From: Achromobacter pulmonis
Lineage (GTDB): Bacteria; Pseudomonadota; Gammaproteobacteria; Burkholderiales; Burkholderiaceae_B
Assembly (NCBI RefSeq): GCF_002885955.2
Contig: NZ_POQS01000010.1
Coordinates: forward strand, 1 to 35,650
Direction: 5' to 3'
Length of the DNA stretch: 35,650 bases
Numbering within the stretch: the first letter of the stretch is position 1; the number at the start of each line of letters is the position of its first letter. Positions 6,956 through 13,964 of the stretch are shown here, piece after piece. Below the pieces are notes generated by a model. That model saw only the letters and a program-made list of their open reading frames with translations. It was not told the origin of the DNA and did no database searches. A program made the translations under genes and the position numbers.

Positions 6956-7819
6956 TTGGCACATAAGACCTTTTCGGCGCCGCGCGGCCCGTTCGGCGCC
7001 GATCAGGCGCAGGCGCTGGTGAAACTGATCCAGACCACCGCGCACCGCTGGGGCCAGCACGAGGTGTTCTCGGACTTCGTGGAGCTGGCGGCCCTGTCCA
7101 TCAGCAACGCCGTGGACCGCCGGCAGGCCGAGCCCCGGGAGGCGCGCTACCTGGAGATCGCCAAGAAGTACCCGAAGCCGGATTTCGAGCGCTTCCCGCA
7201 GATGCTGGGCCATCTGACCCTGGCGCTAGAGGCGTGCGGCATCGTCGGCGAACTGGACGACGTGCTCGGCCGCGTCTACATGCAGCTCGAACTGGGCAAC
7301 GAGCGGGGCGGGCAGTTTTTCACGCCCTACCACGTCTCCCGGATGATGGCGATGCTGCTCATCGGCGACGGCGTGCAGGTGCGAGAAAAGGGATTCATCG
7401 ACGTCCTGGAGCCCGCCTGCGGCGCCGGCGGCATGGTCATCGCGATGGCCGACGCGCTGCGGCAGGCGGGGCTCAATTACCAGAATGCGATGCACGCCTC
7501 TTGCATCGACATCGACGCCCGCTGCGTTCACATGACCTACCTGCAGGCTTCGCTGCTGCACATTCCCGCGACCGTGCTGCACGGCAATTCGCTGTCGGGC
7601 GAGGTCTGGAGTCGCTGGTACACGCCGGCGCACGTGCTGGGGGGCTGGCGTGCCCGTCTTCATGTCCGGCGTTTGCGCGAGCCGGTGCCGGTCGTGGTCG
7701 AAGATGCGCCCGCCCCAGCCCCAGCCCCAGCACTGGCCACCGATCCGGCACGGCAGGCACGCCGCAGGCCGCCCGTGTCGCCGAGCGTGGTGCAGCAGCT
7801 CAGTCTGTTCGAGGAATGA
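6956..7819 (+). CDS. N6-DNA-methylase-like protein lacking NPPY, with C-terminal sliding-clamp motif
   Basis: The 287-aa protein has the HsdM-type helical lead-in, G-G-Q-F-F-T-P-Y-H-V at 118-127, and the SAM-binding motif E-P-A-C-G-A-G-G at 152-159, followed by an acidic D-I-D (185-187). The expected catalytic N-P-P-[FY] is replaced by the H-G-N-S-L region at 209-213, so methyl transfer to adenine is doubtful. The C-terminus ends Q-L-S-L-F-E-E (281-287), a canonical DnaN beta-clamp-binding motif. The start is a TTG at 6956 after a GAAGGGA ribosome-binding site. It may be a replication-associated, non-catalytic SAM-binding protein. Confidence 0.72.
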   Translation: MAHKTFSAPRGPFGADQAQALVKLIQTTAHRWGQHEVFSDFVELAALSISNAVDRRQAEPREARYLEIAKKYPKPDFERFPQMLGHLTLALEACGIVGELDDVLGRVYMQLELGNERGGQFFTPYHVSRMMAMLLIGDGVQVREKGFIDVLEPACGAGGMVIAMADALRQAGLNYQNAMHASCIDIDARCVHMTYLQASLLHIPATVLHGNSLSGEVWSRWYTPAHVLGGWRARLHVRRLREPVPVVVEDAPAPAPAPALATDPARQARRRPPVSPSVVQQLSLFEE

Positions 7820-7918
7820 CAGCCGGGGCCGTGGCGTGGTCGGGCTTGAACCCGGCGCGCGGCGCGAGATGCTGGTCCAGACCGCCAAGGTCAAGCGATC
7901 AACCGCACCGACACCACC

Positions 7919-8725
7919 ATGAACTCCATCGAATTCTCCGAGGAAGTCCGCTGCCAATTGCGCGCCGACGGCTACGAGGTCCGTCAGGGCAGCGAGGCCC
8001 GCAGCGAGGAACACGCCGGCAAGCACGGGTTCACCTGGACGAGGCCGGGCAGGGCCAGCGCCGAGCCCGGTCCCCCGCAGGGGAGCGAATGGGAGGCCTG
8101 GGCCGCCGCCTTGGCGCATCGGCTCGCCGAAAGCACAGTCTCGCCGTACCGGGTGGGGGAGTCGCCACTTCCGGCGATGGGGCCGTTCTTCACGGCACAC
8201 CTGCCCGACAGCGCTTTCGATGCGGACGCCCTGGCGGCACGCTTCGGCATCACGCACGAGGCCGCGCAGGAGCAGGTGGAGCAACTGCGCAGCCAGACGG
8301 TCTACATGAACGAGCGCTACCAGGTCAACGTGCAGGTGATCCCCGCGCCCTTCGGACCGGACGCCGGCGACATGGTCTGGCTGTCCATCAAACGCAGCGA
8401 CCGCGAGGCGATCCACGACTGGCGCGAGCTGCAGGCGATCAAGAACCAGATCGTCGGCGACGAGCACGAAGGCTTCGAGGTCTATCCCGCCGAGTCGCGG
8501 TTGGTGGACTCCGCGAACCAGTTCCACCTGTGGGTGTTCGCCGATCCGAAGGTGCGGCTGCCGGTGGGCTTTCGCGCGCGGGAGGTGATGGGCGCGCGGG
8601 CCGCGGCGTCGGTGGGTGCCAGGCAGCGGCCTTTTGCCGGCACGCAGGATGCGCAGCCGCAAGGTGCCGATGCCTGCGGTGGATCCGCTGAGAAGGGAGA
8701 GCATGAATGGCCGAGTTCAAGCTGA
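7919..8725 (+). CDS. DUF7694-like hypothetical protein
   Basis: The central part of this 268-aa protein (about 155-220) contains W-L-S-I-K-R-S-D, H-D-W-R-E-L-Q-A-I-K-N-Q-I-V-G and a downstream N-Q-F-H-L-W segment, which I recognise as the DUF7694 pattern seen in phage and island proteins of unknown role. The N-terminal third is variable and charged; the C-terminal 40 residues are low complexity. There is no enzyme motif. The 3' end overlaps the next gene by 19 bases. The start ATG has only a weak ribosome-binding site. Function unknown. Confidence 0.65.
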   Translation: MNSIEFSEEVRCQLRADGYEVRQGSEARSEEHAGKHGFTWTRPGRASAEPGPPQGSEWEAWAAALAHRLAESTVSPYRVGESPLPAMGPFFTAHLPDSAFDADALAARFGITHEAAQEQVEQLRSQTVYMNERYQVNVQVIPAPFGPDAGDMVWLSIKRSDREAIHDWRELQAIKNQIVGDEHEGFEVYPAESRLVDSANQFHLWVFADPKVRLPVGFRAREVMGARAAASVGARQRPFAGTQDAQPQGADACGGSAEKGEHEWPSSS

Positions 8726-9327
8726 CGCCGCCGCTGGTGCGGCAAGAGATCAGCGCCCGCCGACGCAGGGGAGGGGCGGGAGGCGTGGCGGATCGAGACG
8801 TCGAGTGGCTGCGGCGGTTGCAGCGCGAAGCGGCTACGCTACCCGGCGGTTTCGTCAAGAAGATCGTATGGGACGGGGAAGACGGCTATCCCGAACACGC
8901 CTGGGGTTTCATTCAGTGGACGGTTCGCCCTTTCGTCCAGGGCTACGGCTGCGACGGCACCACCGACCGCAACGTGCATCTCGTGGCGCTGACGCTGTGC
9001 GGCATGCTGGGCATCGACTACCAGCGCTGCTACCGCGAGGCCTATGCGGACAACGACCATGCCTGGATCGACGCGCTGCCCGATGACGCGAGCTTGGTCG
9101 AGGAAACCCGTTTGCCGGCCGAACCATCGCTGGACGCCATCGTGCTGATGCTCGCCGACCTGGAGCAGATCAACAACCGATCGCTGGTCGCCGTTCTGGC
9201 CGGCGTGCTGGAAGAACGGAGGCGGCTGCCGGCGTGCTACTGGGAGCGCGAGGATGCCGCCAAGGCGCGCGTGCGCGCTGCCGTGGACGCGGAGGGCCGG
9301 CTTCCCACATGCGCGCGTGTGCTCTGA
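8707..9327 (+). CDS. Hypothetical protein, 206 aa
   Basis: A soluble protein with a Trp/Tyr-rich central region (W-D-G-E-D-G-Y-P-E-H-A-W-G-F-I-Q-W-T) and a helical C-terminal half. The start at 8707 is supported by an AGAAGGGAG sequence just upstream, inside the previous gene's 3' end. Overlap with the DUF7694 gene argues for co-translation. No recognised family, signal peptide or membrane segment. Its conserved-looking aromatic core and place in the operon suggest a true gene rather than a shadow frame. Confidence 0.65.
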   Translation: MAEFKLTPPLVRQEISARRRRGGAGGVADRDVEWLRRLQREAATLPGGFVKKIVWDGEDGYPEHAWGFIQWTVRPFVQGYGCDGTTDRNVHLVALTLCGMLGIDYQRCYREAYADNDHAWIDALPDDASLVEETRLPAEPSLDAIVLMLADLEQINNRSLVAVLAGVLEERRRLPACYWEREDAAKARVRAAVDAEGRLPTCARVL

Positions 9328-9364
9328 AGGCAGAGTAGCTGAAAAACCTGCTCTTGTGCCTGCG

Positions 9365-9380
9365 GGTTCCGATGGGAACC
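9365..9380 (+). promoter_or_regulatory. Hairpin just ahead of the start of the ADP-ribosyltransferase-like gene
   Basis: GGTTCC (9365-9370) and GGAACC (9375-9380) pair around a 4-base loop and end 7 bases before the ATG at 9388. In mRNA this stem would cover the purine-rich ribosome-binding region and could limit translation. Similar stems precede several other island genes. Confidence 0.4.
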
Positions 9381-9387
9381 TGGGCAC

Positions 9388-10002
9388 ATGAACACCCCGA
9401 CACCTCCCCCAATCGGGCCGCTGTACCACGGCACCCGCGCCGCGAGTGCGCGCAGCATCCTCCGCGATGGATTTCGGCGCTCGGGTTCGCGCAGCTACAC
9501 CGGCACGGGCGTCTGCCTCAGCGAGGCGATCACGGTGGCCTACGAATACGGCATGTACGAGACGGGCGGCTGCGTGCTGGAGGCCCGGCTGGCGCCGACG
9601 GCACGCTGGACTGACCGGATCGACGGCGATGGAGGCCGACGCACCATGGGCGAAGTCTGGGATCGGTTCTTTGCGCGCACGCACCATGATGCGGTGCGCA
9701 GCTTCGGCGGGAACGTCTGGGTGGTCTGGAATCCGGCCGTCCTGGTGTCGGTTCGCAGGCTGTCGCACCGCGAGGCGATCGGCCGGCTGTGCGCCGCGTT
9801 CGACGAGGACGGCCCGGACTGCGGCTACAACGGCGTGGCCTCGGAATACGCCGCCATCTGGTGGGGCCGTGAAGCACTGGATCCGAACCTGACGCGCTTC
9901 CCCGAAGAAGAAAAGCGGCTGCGGCAGTCCCTGCAGCGCTTCGTGGGCCGCAGCCGGTCGGCGCTCGCCGCCACGCCTTGCGCGCAGTCGGCAGGGGTTT
10001 GA
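9388..10002 (+). CDS. Putative ADP-ribosyltransferase-fold protein
   Basis: This 204-aa protein begins with a pattern typical of PARP/Tpt1-like ADP-ribosyltransferases: L-Y-H-G-T (His14), A-R-S-I-L-R-D-G-F-R, then Y-T-G-T-G-V-C-L-S-E and A-Y-E-Y-G (Tyr52/54). The H-Y part of the H-Y-[EDQ] triad is therefore visible; the third residue cannot be placed with confidence. If active it would transfer ADP-ribose from NAD to a protein or nucleic acid. It sits directly before the PP-loop gene (stop TGA 10000-10002, next start 10005). It could also be an inactive relative; similarity is by eye only. Confidence 0.5.
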   Translation: MNTPTPPPIGPLYHGTRAASARSILRDGFRRSGSRSYTGTGVCLSEAITVAYEYGMYETGGCVLEARLAPTARWTDRIDGDGGRRTMGEVWDRFFARTHHDAVRSFGGNVWVVWNPAVLVSVRRLSHREAIGRLCAAFDEDGPDCGYNGVASEYAAIWWGREALDPNLTRFPEEEKRLRQSLQRFVGRSRSALAATPCAQSAGV

Positions 10003-10004
10003 TC

Positions 10005-11162
10005 GTGCAGCAGATCGAACTGCCCGGACTGGCGCTGGCGGTGCCGCAGGCACCGGCCTTGTCCGGTGTCGCGGCGCCGGCGCGCTTCGGCATCGCGCTT
10101 GACCCGATGATCGACCTAGCGCTGGCGGGCCATGCGCCGGTCTATGTCGGCGTGAGCGGCGGCAAGGACAGCCAAGCGCTGGCCTACCGCGTCCGGGAAC
10201 ACCTCGACGCCATCGGCCATGTCGGCGTGCGCGCGTTGATCCATGCCGACCTCGGGCGCATCGAATGGCGCGATTCGGCACCGGTGTGCGAGCGGCTGGC
10301 CGAGCGCCTTGGATGGGAACTCGTGACGGTGCGCCGCCCGGCCGGCGACATGGTGGACCGCTGGCTGTCGCGCTGGGCGGCCAACATCGAACGCTATCGA
10401 ACCCTGTCGTGCGTGAAGCTGATCATGCCCTGGAGTTCGGCGGCACAGAGGTTCTGCACCAGTGAAATGAAGCCCCAAATCATCGCCCGCGCGATCCGCG
10501 CACGTCACCCCGGCGGTCCGGTGGTTTCGGCGGTCGGGTTGCGCAGGGACGAGAGCGCGGCGCGGGCGCGCCGGCCGGTGGCCAAGCAGGATGCCGGGCT
10601 GACCCGCGTGCGGGGCGTGGGGCTCGCCTGGAACGCCATCCTCCACTGGCCGCGCCAGGACGTGCTCGACTACATCGCGCAGTGCGGCGGCGTGCTGCAC
10701 GAGGCGTACCGGATCTACGGCAGCACCCGTGTGTCCTGCGCCTTCTGCGTGCTCGCCTCGCGCGGCGATCTGCGGGCATCTGCGCGCTGCGAGGACAACG
10801 CGGCGGTCTACCGCGAACTGGTCGAACTCGAAACGCGCAGCACCTTTTCGTTCCAGCCGGGCCACTGGCTGGGCGATGTCGCGCCGGAACTGCTCACCGC
10901 CGAACTGCGGTCGCAGCTTGTCGAAGCGAAGGAGCGAGCCGCGTTGCGGCAGGCCGCCGAAATGGAGATTCCCGCGCATCTGCTCTACGAGGCGGGTTGG
11001 CCGACGTGCCTGCCAACACCCGCGGAGGCGCGGCATCTCGCGTCGGTGCGCCGGCGCGTCGCGGAAGCGGTCGGGATCGCTGCTGACTGCCTGGACGGTG
11101 AAGCGGTCCAGGCCCGCTATGCCGCGCTGATGCAGGAGCACGCGCAACGCCGGCCGGCATGA
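10005..11162 (+). CDS. PP-loop ATP pyrophosphatase, PAPS reductase / DndC-like family
   Basis: The 385-aa protein has the PP-loop S-G-G-K-D-S at 51-56, which adenylates a substrate in this superfamily. Downstream are R-F-C-T-S-E-M-K at 149-156, G-L-R-R-D-E-S at 178-184 and S-C-A-F-C at 244-248, plus Cys136 and Cys262. This resembles the cysteine pattern of PAPS reductases and of DndC, which uses an iron-sulphur cluster in DNA phosphorothioation. The start is a GTG two bases after the previous stop. No other dnd genes are seen, so the role could be nucleotide or base modification rather than sulphate assimilation. It ends the operon begun at 3339. Confidence 0.75.
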   Translation: MQQIELPGLALAVPQAPALSGVAAPARFGIALDPMIDLALAGHAPVYVGVSGGKDSQALAYRVREHLDAIGHVGVRALIHADLGRIEWRDSAPVCERLAERLGWELVTVRRPAGDMVDRWLSRWAANIERYRTLSCVKLIMPWSSAAQRFCTSEMKPQIIARAIRARHPGGPVVSAVGLRRDESAARARRPVAKQDAGLTRVRGVGLAWNAILHWPRQDVLDYIAQCGGVLHEAYRIYGSTRVSCAFCVLASRGDLRASARCEDNAAVYRELVELETRSTFSFQPGHWLGDVAPELLTAELRSQLVEAKERAALRQAAEMEIPAHLLYEAGWPTCLPTPAEARHLASVRRRVAEAVGIAADCLDGEAVQARYAALMQEHAQRRPA

Positions 11163-11186
11163 GCCACCGCAAGCCGTCAGGCCGGC

Positions 11187-11225
11187 TTGACGCCCTCCCG
11201 TAAACTGGATATCTTATTGATATCC
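11187..11225 (+). promoter_or_regulatory. Sigma-70 promoter overlapped by a palindromic operator, ahead of the toxin-antitoxin pair
   Basis: TTGACG (11187-11192) and TATCTT (11210-11215) are spaced by 17 bp. A perfect inverted repeat, GGATATC (11207-11213) and GATATCC (11219-11225), covers the -10 box. This is the expected layout for autorepression by an antitoxin. An AAAAGGAG ribosome-binding site follows before the ATG at 11240. Confidence 0.7.
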
Positions 11226-11239
11226 AAAAGGAGTCTCCC

Positions 11240-11527
11240 ATGCCTTCCCGCAACACTGCGAACCAGATCGCCTTCCGCTACCGCTCGGTGGACAGCGCCA
11301 CCGGCGTCACGCGGGAGACCGCCAAGCGTCTGGCCGAGCACCTCGGCGTCGACGAGACGCAGGCGATCCACCGCGCGCTGCATGAACTAGCCGTGCGGGT
11401 GCTGCCGCAGTACGAGGCCGACGACGGTCCGCTGACGGCCGCCCAAATCCGCCAGATCAAGAAGCGGGTTCCGCAGGGAGAAAAGCGTTCGGTACGGTCG
11501 AGCCTGTTCGACATGGAGACGGCGTGA
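11240..11527 (+). CDS. Probable antitoxin of a MazF/PemK-type pair
   Basis: A 95-aa protein with a short N-terminal strand-like segment, then E-T-A-K-R-L-A-E-H-L-G-V-D-E-T-Q-A-I-H-R-A-L-H-E-L, consistent with a ribbon-helix-helix type DNA-binding fold, and a charged C-terminal region (about 55-95) suited to wrapping a toxin. Its strong AAAAGGAG site, the palindrome over its promoter and the 4-base overlap with the toxin-like gene all support the antitoxin call. The exact family is not recognised. Confidence 0.65.
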   Translation: MPSRNTANQIAFRYRSVDSATGVTRETAKRLAEHLGVDETQAIHRALHELAVRVLPQYEADDGPLTAAQIRQIKKRVPQGEKRSVRSSLFDMETA

Positions 11528-11934
11528 TCCATCCGTGGTGGGGCGAACCCACCGCTGGCGAGATCGTCTGGTGCCATTTCCCCGATGACGTTCATCCCCG
11601 GCCGAAACCCCGGCCCGCGCTGATCCTGGCCGTGTTCGACGACGACGCGCCGCAGTTCACGGTGCGGGTCGCGTATGGCACCAGCCAGCGTACGACGACG
11701 TTGTACCAGGGCGAATTCGCCATTCTGCGCGAGCGCAACCCGGCCGCGTATGCGGCCGCAGGCTTGAGCTACGACACCAAGTTCAACCTCAAGCGCGCCC
11801 TGGATCTGCCCTATAGCGCCGAGTGGTTCTCGGTGCCGCCCGCCGCCCCCCACGGGCAGACGCCCAAGCTGGGTGTGCTGCACCCCTCTTTGGTCCGCGC
11901 GGTTCAGGCCGCTTTCCGCGCCGCTTCCGAATGA
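11524..11934 (+). CDS. MazF/PemK-like toxin (putative endoribonuclease)
   Basis: The 136-aa protein opens with G-E-I-V-W-C-H-F-P and K-P-R-P-A-L-I-L, the hallmark of the CcdB/MazF/PemK fold, where these strands form the core and carry RNA-contacting residues. Later segments (T-V-R-V-A-Y-G-T-S-Q and L-P-Y-S-A-E-W-F) fit the remaining strands, though the protein is longer than most MazF (~110-120 aa). Start is GTG at 11524, overlapping the antitoxin stop by 4 bases. Family members cleave mRNA; target specificity cannot be told here. The pair probably stabilises the island. Confidence 0.65.
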   Translation: MIHPWWGEPTAGEIVWCHFPDDVHPRPKPRPALILAVFDDDAPQFTVRVAYGTSQRTTTLYQGEFAILRERNPAAYAAAGLSYDTKFNLKRALDLPYSAEWFSVPPAAPHGQTPKLGVLHPSLVRAVQAAFRAASE

Positions 11935-11994
11935 CCGGCTGAGGCCGGTCGCCATCGCTCTCCCATTACCCCGGCATCCCGCAGCGCGGATGCC
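11933..11994. terminator. Two stem-loops between convergent genes
   Basis: GACCGGC (11933-11939) pairs with GCCGGTC (11944-11950) around TGAG, starting inside the toxin stop codon. GGCATCC (11973-11979) pairs with GGATGCC (11988-11994). Neither has a T-run, but both sit between the convergent ends of the toxin gene and the minus-strand gene at 12016, where transcription should stop. Confidence 0.45.
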
Positions 11995-12015
11995 GCCGCG
12001 GACTTTCACCCGCGC

Positions 12016-12333
12016 TCAGTTCAGGTGCTGGTGGATCAACTGCTGGAACGCGGGGCGCAGCGTACGGCTTGGATCGACCGCCAGCACCTCGCACCGCCCG
12101 CTGGGCCATAGCAGTTCGCCGCGTGTGCCATCGACCGTCAGTACGGCGCGGTCGAAGATGCGTTTCGACGGCTGGCCGCTGCCGACCACTTCCAGCGACG
12201 TGACCGTGTTGCCCTCGATCCAGAGCCATCGGCTCTCTTGCTTCGGGGGCAGGTCGGGCCGCGCCAGCTCGATCTCGGCGAGGTTGCCGTGGGCGGCGTC
12301 GAGCAGTTGGAGGATGGTGTAGCGGACGGACAT
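12016..12333 (-). CDS. Hypothetical protein, 105 aa
   Basis: A small globular-looking protein (M-S-V-R-Y-T-I-L-Q-L-L-D-A-A, then W-L-W-I-E-G-N-T-V-T-S-L and a C-terminal L-R-P-A-F-Q-Q-L-I-H-Q-H). The ATG at 12333 is preferred over upstream in-frame codons because the extension has Pro/Arg-rich shadow composition. No clear ribosome-binding site. The only minus-strand gene in this part of the island. No family recognised. Confidence 0.55.
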   Translation of the reverse strand: MSVRYTILQLLDAAHGNLAEIELARPDLPPKQESRWLWIEGNTVTSLEVVGSGQPSKRIFDRAVLTVDGTRGELLWPSGRCEVLAVDPSRTLRPAFQQLIHQHLN

Positions 12334-12617
12334 GGGCAGGAGAAAACCGGGAGGCAGGACAGGCCCCTCCATTGTCCCCGAGGCGCGGGGCGGCGCGTGG
12401 CATCGAGGGGGCGCAGGCGAAATCCCACCCAATCAGCCGTCATTGCGCGTGGCGGCCGTGCGCGGATCGGGAGATGCTGGGGGCGCGGTCGCATCGGCTG
12501 TATCCGTGCCAGGGGCGCATTGCCGGGATACACGGGGTTGAGCGCCGCGTCACGCGTGTTTCCATGGAACAGCGAGTTCGGGCCGGTCGCGCCCGACGCA
12601 TCGGGAAGGAGTTGAAG

Positions 12618-13292
12618 ATGGTGATCAGAACGGGAAGTGATAGTGCCGCCGGTGGCGGTGCCCACCGGCAAACGCCCCGGCGTTACGCCGCGCTCCGGCG
12701 CTTGCGGATCAGGCCGACGTTGCGGGCGAACGATCTGCCTTATCAGGAAATCGGCGCCTTCGTGCTCGGCTTGCGGCAGGAGCAGGACATCGCCGCGCGG
12801 GCGTTGGAATTCATGGTGCTTACCGTCTGCCGTCTGGAAGAAGCCTGCCAGGCCGCGTGGCGCGAGTTCGATTTCGAGGCGCGGGTCTGGACGATTCCGG
12901 CCGAAAGGTCCAAGAGCGGCAAGGTGCATCGCGTGCCCCTGGGCGACGCGGCCATCGCGGTGCTCGAACAGGTTCGCGGCTGCGATCCGACCTGGGTGTT
13001 TCCGGGCATCGGGAAGGAGAGGGGCCGGCATCTGGCATTCAAGAAACTGCTCGACCGGCTCGAGTGGCCCGCCACTGCGCTGCATGGGGTGCGCACGGCC
13101 TTCCGGGACTGGGCGCTGGCACGGACGCAGTACCTTGAAACCAGGGCGACCGTGGCCCGGTGCCTGGGGCACAAGACCGCAGAGCAGGAAGCGCCGATCA
13201 CCCGCTACGCCCATCCCGACCGCTTCGAGGAGTGCCGCGCCCTGATGGCGGACTGGGCGCGCTGGTGCGCAACGGTGAGGCCCGCTCGCTGA
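12618..13292 (+). CDS. Tyrosine recombinase, catalytic domain only (P4-integrase-like)
   Basis: This 224-aa protein contains the full tyrosine-recombinase catalytic set of the P4 type: Arg72 (T-V-C-R-L-E-E), the lysine in A-E-R-S-K-S (Lys99), H-G-V-R (His156, Arg159), L-G-H-K (His185) and Tyr197 in T-R-Y-A-H ahead of F-E-E-C-R-A-L-M. It starts at an ATG with a GGAAGGAG site, so the usual N-terminal arm-binding and core-binding domains (about 180-200 aa) are absent. Upstream in-frame sequence is shadow-like. It may act with a partner, or be a decayed integrase whose open frame was kept. Its distance from any visible tRNA argues against a main island integrase. Confidence 0.7.
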   Translation: MVIRTGSDSAAGGGAHRQTPRRYAALRRLRIRPTLRANDLPYQEIGAFVLGLRQEQDIAARALEFMVLTVCRLEEACQAAWREFDFEARVWTIPAERSKSGKVHRVPLGDAAIAVLEQVRGCDPTWVFPGIGKERGRHLAFKKLLDRLEWPATALHGVRTAFRDWALARTQYLETRATVARCLGHKTAEQEAPITRYAHPDRFEECRALMADWARWCATVRPAR

Positions 13293-13300
13293 GTCGATGG

Positions 13301-13349
13301 CCTTGAAGCCCGCATGCCGCATGGAAACATGGCCTGCATCGCTTCAAGG
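13301..13349 (+). promoter_or_regulatory. Long stem-loop leader covering a ribosome-binding site
   Basis: CCTTGAAGC (13301-13309) pairs perfectly with GCTTCAAGG (13341-13349). The 3' arm contains most of the Shine-Dalgarno AAGGAG of the next gene (ATG 13360). Inside, ATGC/GCAT (13314-13317, 13336-13339) and a CATG-GAAA-CATG hairpin with a GNRA-type loop (13320-13331) extend the structure. This looks like a translational control element. Confidence 0.55.
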
Positions 13350-13359
13350 AGAACCGACG

Positions 13360-13860
13360 ATGACGACCTACCTGACCGCGATGGCCTCGGCCCTGGCCAT
13401 GCGCGACCTCTGCCAGCGGCAGATCGACAAGCATCGCCCCCTCGACAGTCTCATCCTCAATGCCGTCGTGGAGCGGGTGATGCGCGATACGGCGGCCCTG
13501 CTGCCATGTGCGGATGACGTGTTCCAAGGCATAGCCCAGGCCATTCAGGCGCAAAGCCATTGCACCGAAGCGGACGCCTTCGCGCAGGCGCTGCATCTTC
13601 TGGACCCCTCGCGCTCGTTCGCCTACACGCGGTGGCGGCACGGCGGCTGGTACGTGAGCGGGGTCCGCTATCCGAGCGGGGCCTGCGGTTGCGTGAGCAG
13701 CAACTACCCCGACAAGAAGTGGCGGATCGTCTGCGACGGGCGAAGGCAGGACTTGAACGCGCCGGGCGACGTGACGTTTCGCTCGCGCGAGGAAGCGGCG
13801 CGCGCCGAGCAGGTGCTGGCACTGGAAGCCTGGGCGGCGGCGGTTCGCTCGCCGGCCTGA
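13360..13860 (+). CDS. Hypothetical protein, 166 aa, upstream of the PRTRC locus
   Basis: A soluble protein with a helical N-terminal half (M-A-S-A-L-A-M-R-D-L-C-Q-R-Q-I-D) and a C-terminal part rich in aromatic, Cys and Asp residues (W-R-H-G-G-W-Y-V-S-G-V-R-Y-P). A C-G-C motif may bind metal. Start chosen at the ATG with AAGGAG upstream, next to a strong RNA stem. It lies 104 bp ahead of the ParB gene in the same direction and may share its transcript. No family recognised. Confidence 0.65.
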   Translation: MTTYLTAMASALAMRDLCQRQIDKHRPLDSLILNAVVERVMRDTAALLPCADDVFQGIAQAIQAQSHCTEADAFAQALHLLDPSRSFAYTRWRHGGWYVSGVRYPSGACGCVSSNYPDKKWRIVCDGRRQDLNAPGDVTFRSREEAARAEQVLALEAWAAAVRSPA

Positions 13861-13928
13861 CCGATTTTTCCGAGAGGTGGCCCCGCTGCGCGACGCCCTT
13901 GAAGGCGTGCGGTGCGGCGGGACCATGA

Positions 13929-13948
13929 CTGCATCGCAACCGATGCAG
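13929..13948 (+). promoter_or_regulatory. Stem-loop immediately upstream of the ParB gene ribosome-binding site
   Basis: CTGCATCG (13929-13936) and CGATGCAG (13941-13948) form a perfect 8-bp inverted repeat around CAAC. It ends just before the CAGGAG ribosome-binding site of the gene at 13965. It may be an operator for the ParB-like protein or an mRNA structure. Confidence 0.45.
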
Positions 13949-13964
13949 CCAGCCAGGAGAAACC

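Noticed and set aside
12372..12617. In-frame upstream extension of the catalytic-domain recombinase
   Set aside because: The 82 extra codons have shadow-like composition and do not resemble an integrase arm or core-binding domain; a good ribosome-binding site sits at 12618.
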